In this document: positions 5,471-7,136 of the stretch, one piece after another
Position numbering within the stretch: position 1 is the first letter of the stretch
Layout of the letters: each line of letters starts with the position of its first letter
Source: an uncultured Oscillospiraceae bacterium
Lineage (GTDB): Bacteria; Bacillota; Clostridia; Oscillospirales; Acutalibacteraceae
DNA length: 7,136 nucleotides
Assembly: GCA_902496265.1 (NCBI GenBank)
Contig: CABVAD010000060.1
Span: 1 to 7,136, forward strand
Direction: 5' to 3'
Made by a program: the position numbers and the translations under genes
The notes under the pieces: model-generated
Seen by the model: the letters and a program-made list of their open reading frames with translations, nothing else
The model's database searches: none
Told to the model about the DNA's origin: nothing

Positions 5471-6832
5471 ATGTCCGACCGTACAATAGCGGCTATCGCC
5501 ACGCCGATGGGCGAAAGCTCGATTGGGGTTATAAGAATTTCGGGTGAGTCGGCGCTGAGTATTGCCGATAAGGTGTTTTTTGCTTTTTCGGGGGAAAAGC
5601 TCTCGGATTTATCGGGCTACCGCGCGGCATACGGCGAAATAAAGGACGGAGAAAGGGTATTGGACGACGCGGTTGCCCTTGTTTTCCGCGCGCCTAAAAG
5701 CTATACAGGGGAGGACGTTGTCGAAATTTCGGTACACGGGGGCAGAATAATGCTTCGCGAGGTACTTAGATTGATACTCAAAAACGGCGCTTTTTCCGCC
5801 GAGGCGGGGGAATTTACAAAGCGCGCCTTTTTAAACGGCAAAACCGACCTTACAAGGGCGGAAAGTGTTATGGGGCTGATCTCCGCAAAATCCGAGGCAC
5901 AGCTCCTCCTGTCACGCGCCGCGCATATAGGAAAGGTCAGCGAGAAAATCGAGGAAATAGAGCGCGATTTGGTTGCATTGGACGCGTCGATTGCCGCCTT
6001 TTCCGACTATCCCGACGAGGATATAGAGGGGCTGGATTACAAAAATTTCCTTAAAATGCTTGAAAACGCCGAAACAGCGCTTAAAAAAATGCTCTCAACC
6101 TATGACGCGGGCAGAATTTTAAGGGAAGGCATTGATACTGCTATTGTCGGCAAGCCGAATGTGGGAAAATCCACCCTTATGAATATGCTAAGCGGTGCGG
6201 AGCGGTCTATCGTGACCGAGGTTGCGGGCACTACCCGCGACATTATTGAGGAAACCGTGACGGTAGGGGATATTGTACTTCGCCTTGCGGATACCGCGGG
6301 TATACACGATACCGACGATACGGTGGAAAGCATAGGCGTTGACCGCGCAAAACAGCGGCTTAATACCGCGGGGCTTATACTCGCGGTCTTCGACTGCACA
6401 AAACCGCTTGATAAGGACGATTACGCACTGATAGAGAGTATACGCGGGAAAAATGTTATAGTTATAATAAATAAAACCGATTTGTCTTGTAGGCTTGACA
6501 AATCGGTTTTCGAGGGATTTAAAATTGTAGAAACCTCGGCGAAAAAGGGGGACGGCTATGAGACGCTGTGTGATGCTATTGCTAAAGCTGCGGGAACAGC
6601 CGACCTTGACCCCGACAGCGCGGTGCTTTTAAACGAGCGCCAGCGCGACTGCGCCGTAAGGGCGCTTGACGGCGTAAACGAGGCGATAAACGCGCTTAAA
6701 GGCGGCTGTACTATGGACGCGGTAGGGGTTTGCGCGGACGACGCGCTCTCCGCCCTTTTCGAGCTTACGGGTAAGCGGGTGACAAACGAGGTTACCGACG
6801 AAATTTTCCGCCGATTCTGTGTAGGAAAATAA
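5471..6832 (+). CDS. mnmE: tRNA uridine-5-carboxymethylaminomethyl modification GTPase MnmE
   Basis: MnmE (TrmE), with MnmG, installs the (carboxymethyl)aminomethyl group on C5 of wobble U34 in tRNAs reading split codon boxes. The one-carbon unit comes from a folate. The 453 residues show the N-terminal folate-binding, dimer-forming domain (about 1-120, beginning with IAAIATPMGESSIGVIRISG). The conserved GEFTKRAFLNGKTDLTRAE block starts at G113, and a helical domain follows. The inserted GTPase domain has G1 GKPNVGKST (227-235), G2 GTTRD (253-257), G3 DTAG (274-277), G4 NKTD (334-337) and G5 SAK (356-358). The C-terminus is FCVGK with C450, the conserved C-x-G-K ending. Normally mnmE is followed by mnmG; here a convergent gene follows seven bases later, so mnmG must lie elsewhere. 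A perfect inverted repeat sits over the G4 coding region. The gene is complete and the call very secure. Confidence 0.98.
   Translation: MSDRTIAAIATPMGESSIGVIRISGESALSIADKVFFAFSGEKLSDLSGYRAAYGEIKDGERVLDDAVALVFRAPKSYTGEDVVEISVHGGRIMLREVLRLILKNGAFSAEAGEFTKRAFLNGKTDLTRAESVMGLISAKSEAQLLLSRAAHIGKVSEKIEEIERDLVALDASIAAFSDYPDEDIEGLDYKNFLKMLENAETALKKMLSTYDAGRILREGIDTAIVGKPNVGKSTLMNMLSGAERSIVTEVAGTTRDIIEETVTVGDIVLRLADTAGIHDTDDTVESIGVDRAKQRLNTAGLILAVFDCTKPLDKDDYALIESIRGKNVIVIINKTDLSCRLDKSVFEGFKIVETSAKKGDGYETLCDAIAKAAGTADLDPDSAVLLNERQRDCAVRALDGVNEAINALKGGCTMDAVGVCADDALSALFELTGKRVTNEVTDEIFRRFCVGK
6473..6510 (+). repeat. Perfect 14-bp inverted repeat inside mnmE
   Basis: AAAACCGATTTGTC (6473-6486) and its exact reverse complement (6497-6510) flank a ten-base loop. 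The shape is A-run, stem, loop, stem, T-run, so on either strand it resembles a weak bidirectional intrinsic terminator, although the four U residues are also part of the stem. It starts within the codons for the G4 motif NKTD and runs into the variable segment after it. The reading frame is undisturbed. Its role, if any, is unknown. Confidence 0.8.
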
Positions 6833-6839
6833 ATTAAAT

Positions 6840-7136
6840 TTATCCGTCATAATCCTCGACCGCCTGCTCGGCTTCCTCGCGGGTGGGGAAGGCTATGCCG
6901 TTTTCGAGGATTTTTATATCCTCGGGCGGCAGATTGTCAAGCACAATATCGCCGTAAACCGCCGCTACTTCATCTCCGTTATAGAGCGCTACGCTGTTGC
7001 CGTAGGCTTTTAAAACCCAGCTTGACGGTTCGTAATCGCGGTCTCTTGCGGCAAAGCCCGCTGTTAAGAGAATTATCACCGCGGCGGCGGTTAATACTAT
7101 CGCGGTTATTATGATATTCCGCTGTTTTGTTCTGTC
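6840..7136 (-). CDS. Membrane-anchored protein with BofC C-terminal-like domain (5' end beyond window)
   Basis: The minus-strand frame is open to the right edge, giving 98 codons plus TAA. The GTG at 7079 would cut through the hydrophobic segment, so the true start probably lies just outside, before DRTKQRN. The visible protein has a basic N-terminus, one membrane helix (about residues 7-30, NIIITAIVLTAAAVIILL) and a small domain of about 65 residues outside the membrane. That domain (SSWVLKAYGNSVALYNG, then a conserved-looking VLDNLPPEDIKILENGI and EEAEQAVEDYDG ending) resembles the BofC C-terminal domain of Bacillota. BofC is known in Bacillus as an inhibitor of SpoIVB in sigma-K checkpoint signalling, but single-domain clostridial versions have no proven role. 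The stop faces the mnmE stop across seven bases, and no terminator is visible between them. The coding status is sound; the domain call, from pattern memory, is moderate. Confidence 0.72.
   Translation of the reverse strand, partial: DRTKQRNIIITAIVLTAAAVIILLTAGFAARDRDYEPSSWVLKAYGNSVALYNGDEVAAVYGDIVLDNLPPEDIKILENGIAFPTREEAEQAVEDYDG

Noticed and set aside
6833..6839. Shared terminator between the convergent mnmE and minus-strand gene
   Set aside because: The seven-base AT-rich gap forms no GC stem; the near-palindromic AT sequence around it is too weak.
6897..6930. Hairpin (CGAGGAT/ATCCTCG with outer GCCG/CGGC) considered as the mnmE terminator
   Set aside because: No T-run follows on either strand, and it lies inside the BofC-like coding sequence, where it encodes a conserved-looking stretch.
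1..7136. CRISPR array, prophage, toxin-antitoxin or defence island
   Set aside because: No repeat-spacer pattern, integrase, transposase, attachment site or defence domain is visible; almost all the sequence is assigned to housekeeping genes.

Overview
The window reads as ordinary chromosome from a member of the Clostridia (Bacillota), probably an uncultured gut lineage near the Oscillospiraceae. This rests on strong Shine-Dalgarno sites, tight gene packing, moderate GC, a two-domain Sua5/YwlC protein, a DUF951 (YyzM-like) gene, an ApeA-type M18 aminopeptidase and a BofC-like membrane protein. The lineage is inferred from gene content and codon style, not from a marker comparison.

Positions 1-5225 hold seven same-strand genes packed like one transcription unit: the C-terminal end of a P-type cation ATPase (cut by the window edge), luxS, a 63-residue DUF951 gene, prfA, ywlC/sua5, coaE and apeA. 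Gaps are at most 16 bases and three junctions overlap (TAATG, ATGA and a 31-base overlap). The unit ends at a strong intrinsic terminator at 5370-5401. Seven bases later a near-consensus sigma-A promoter (5408-5436) starts a separate transcript for mnmE (5471-6832). The last gene lies on the minus strand (6840 to the right edge). It is a small membrane-anchored protein resembling the BofC C-terminal domain, and its stop codon faces that of mnmE across seven bases.

The genes are mostly housekeeping and centre on translation: RF1 ends translation at UAG/UAA, YwlC starts t6A37 synthesis on tRNA, and MnmE modifies the wobble uridine U34. CoaE completes coenzyme A, LuxS recycles S-ribosylhomocysteine and yields AI-2 precursor, and ApeA trims peptides. 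No RNA gene, insertion sequence, CRISPR array or prophage is visible.

I found no convincing new multi-gene system. The most unusual items are a perfect 14-bp inverted repeat flanked by A4/T4 inside mnmE at its G4 motif, mnmE lying apart from mnmG, luxS in a translation-type operon, prfA without prmC beside it, and the BofC-like gene.
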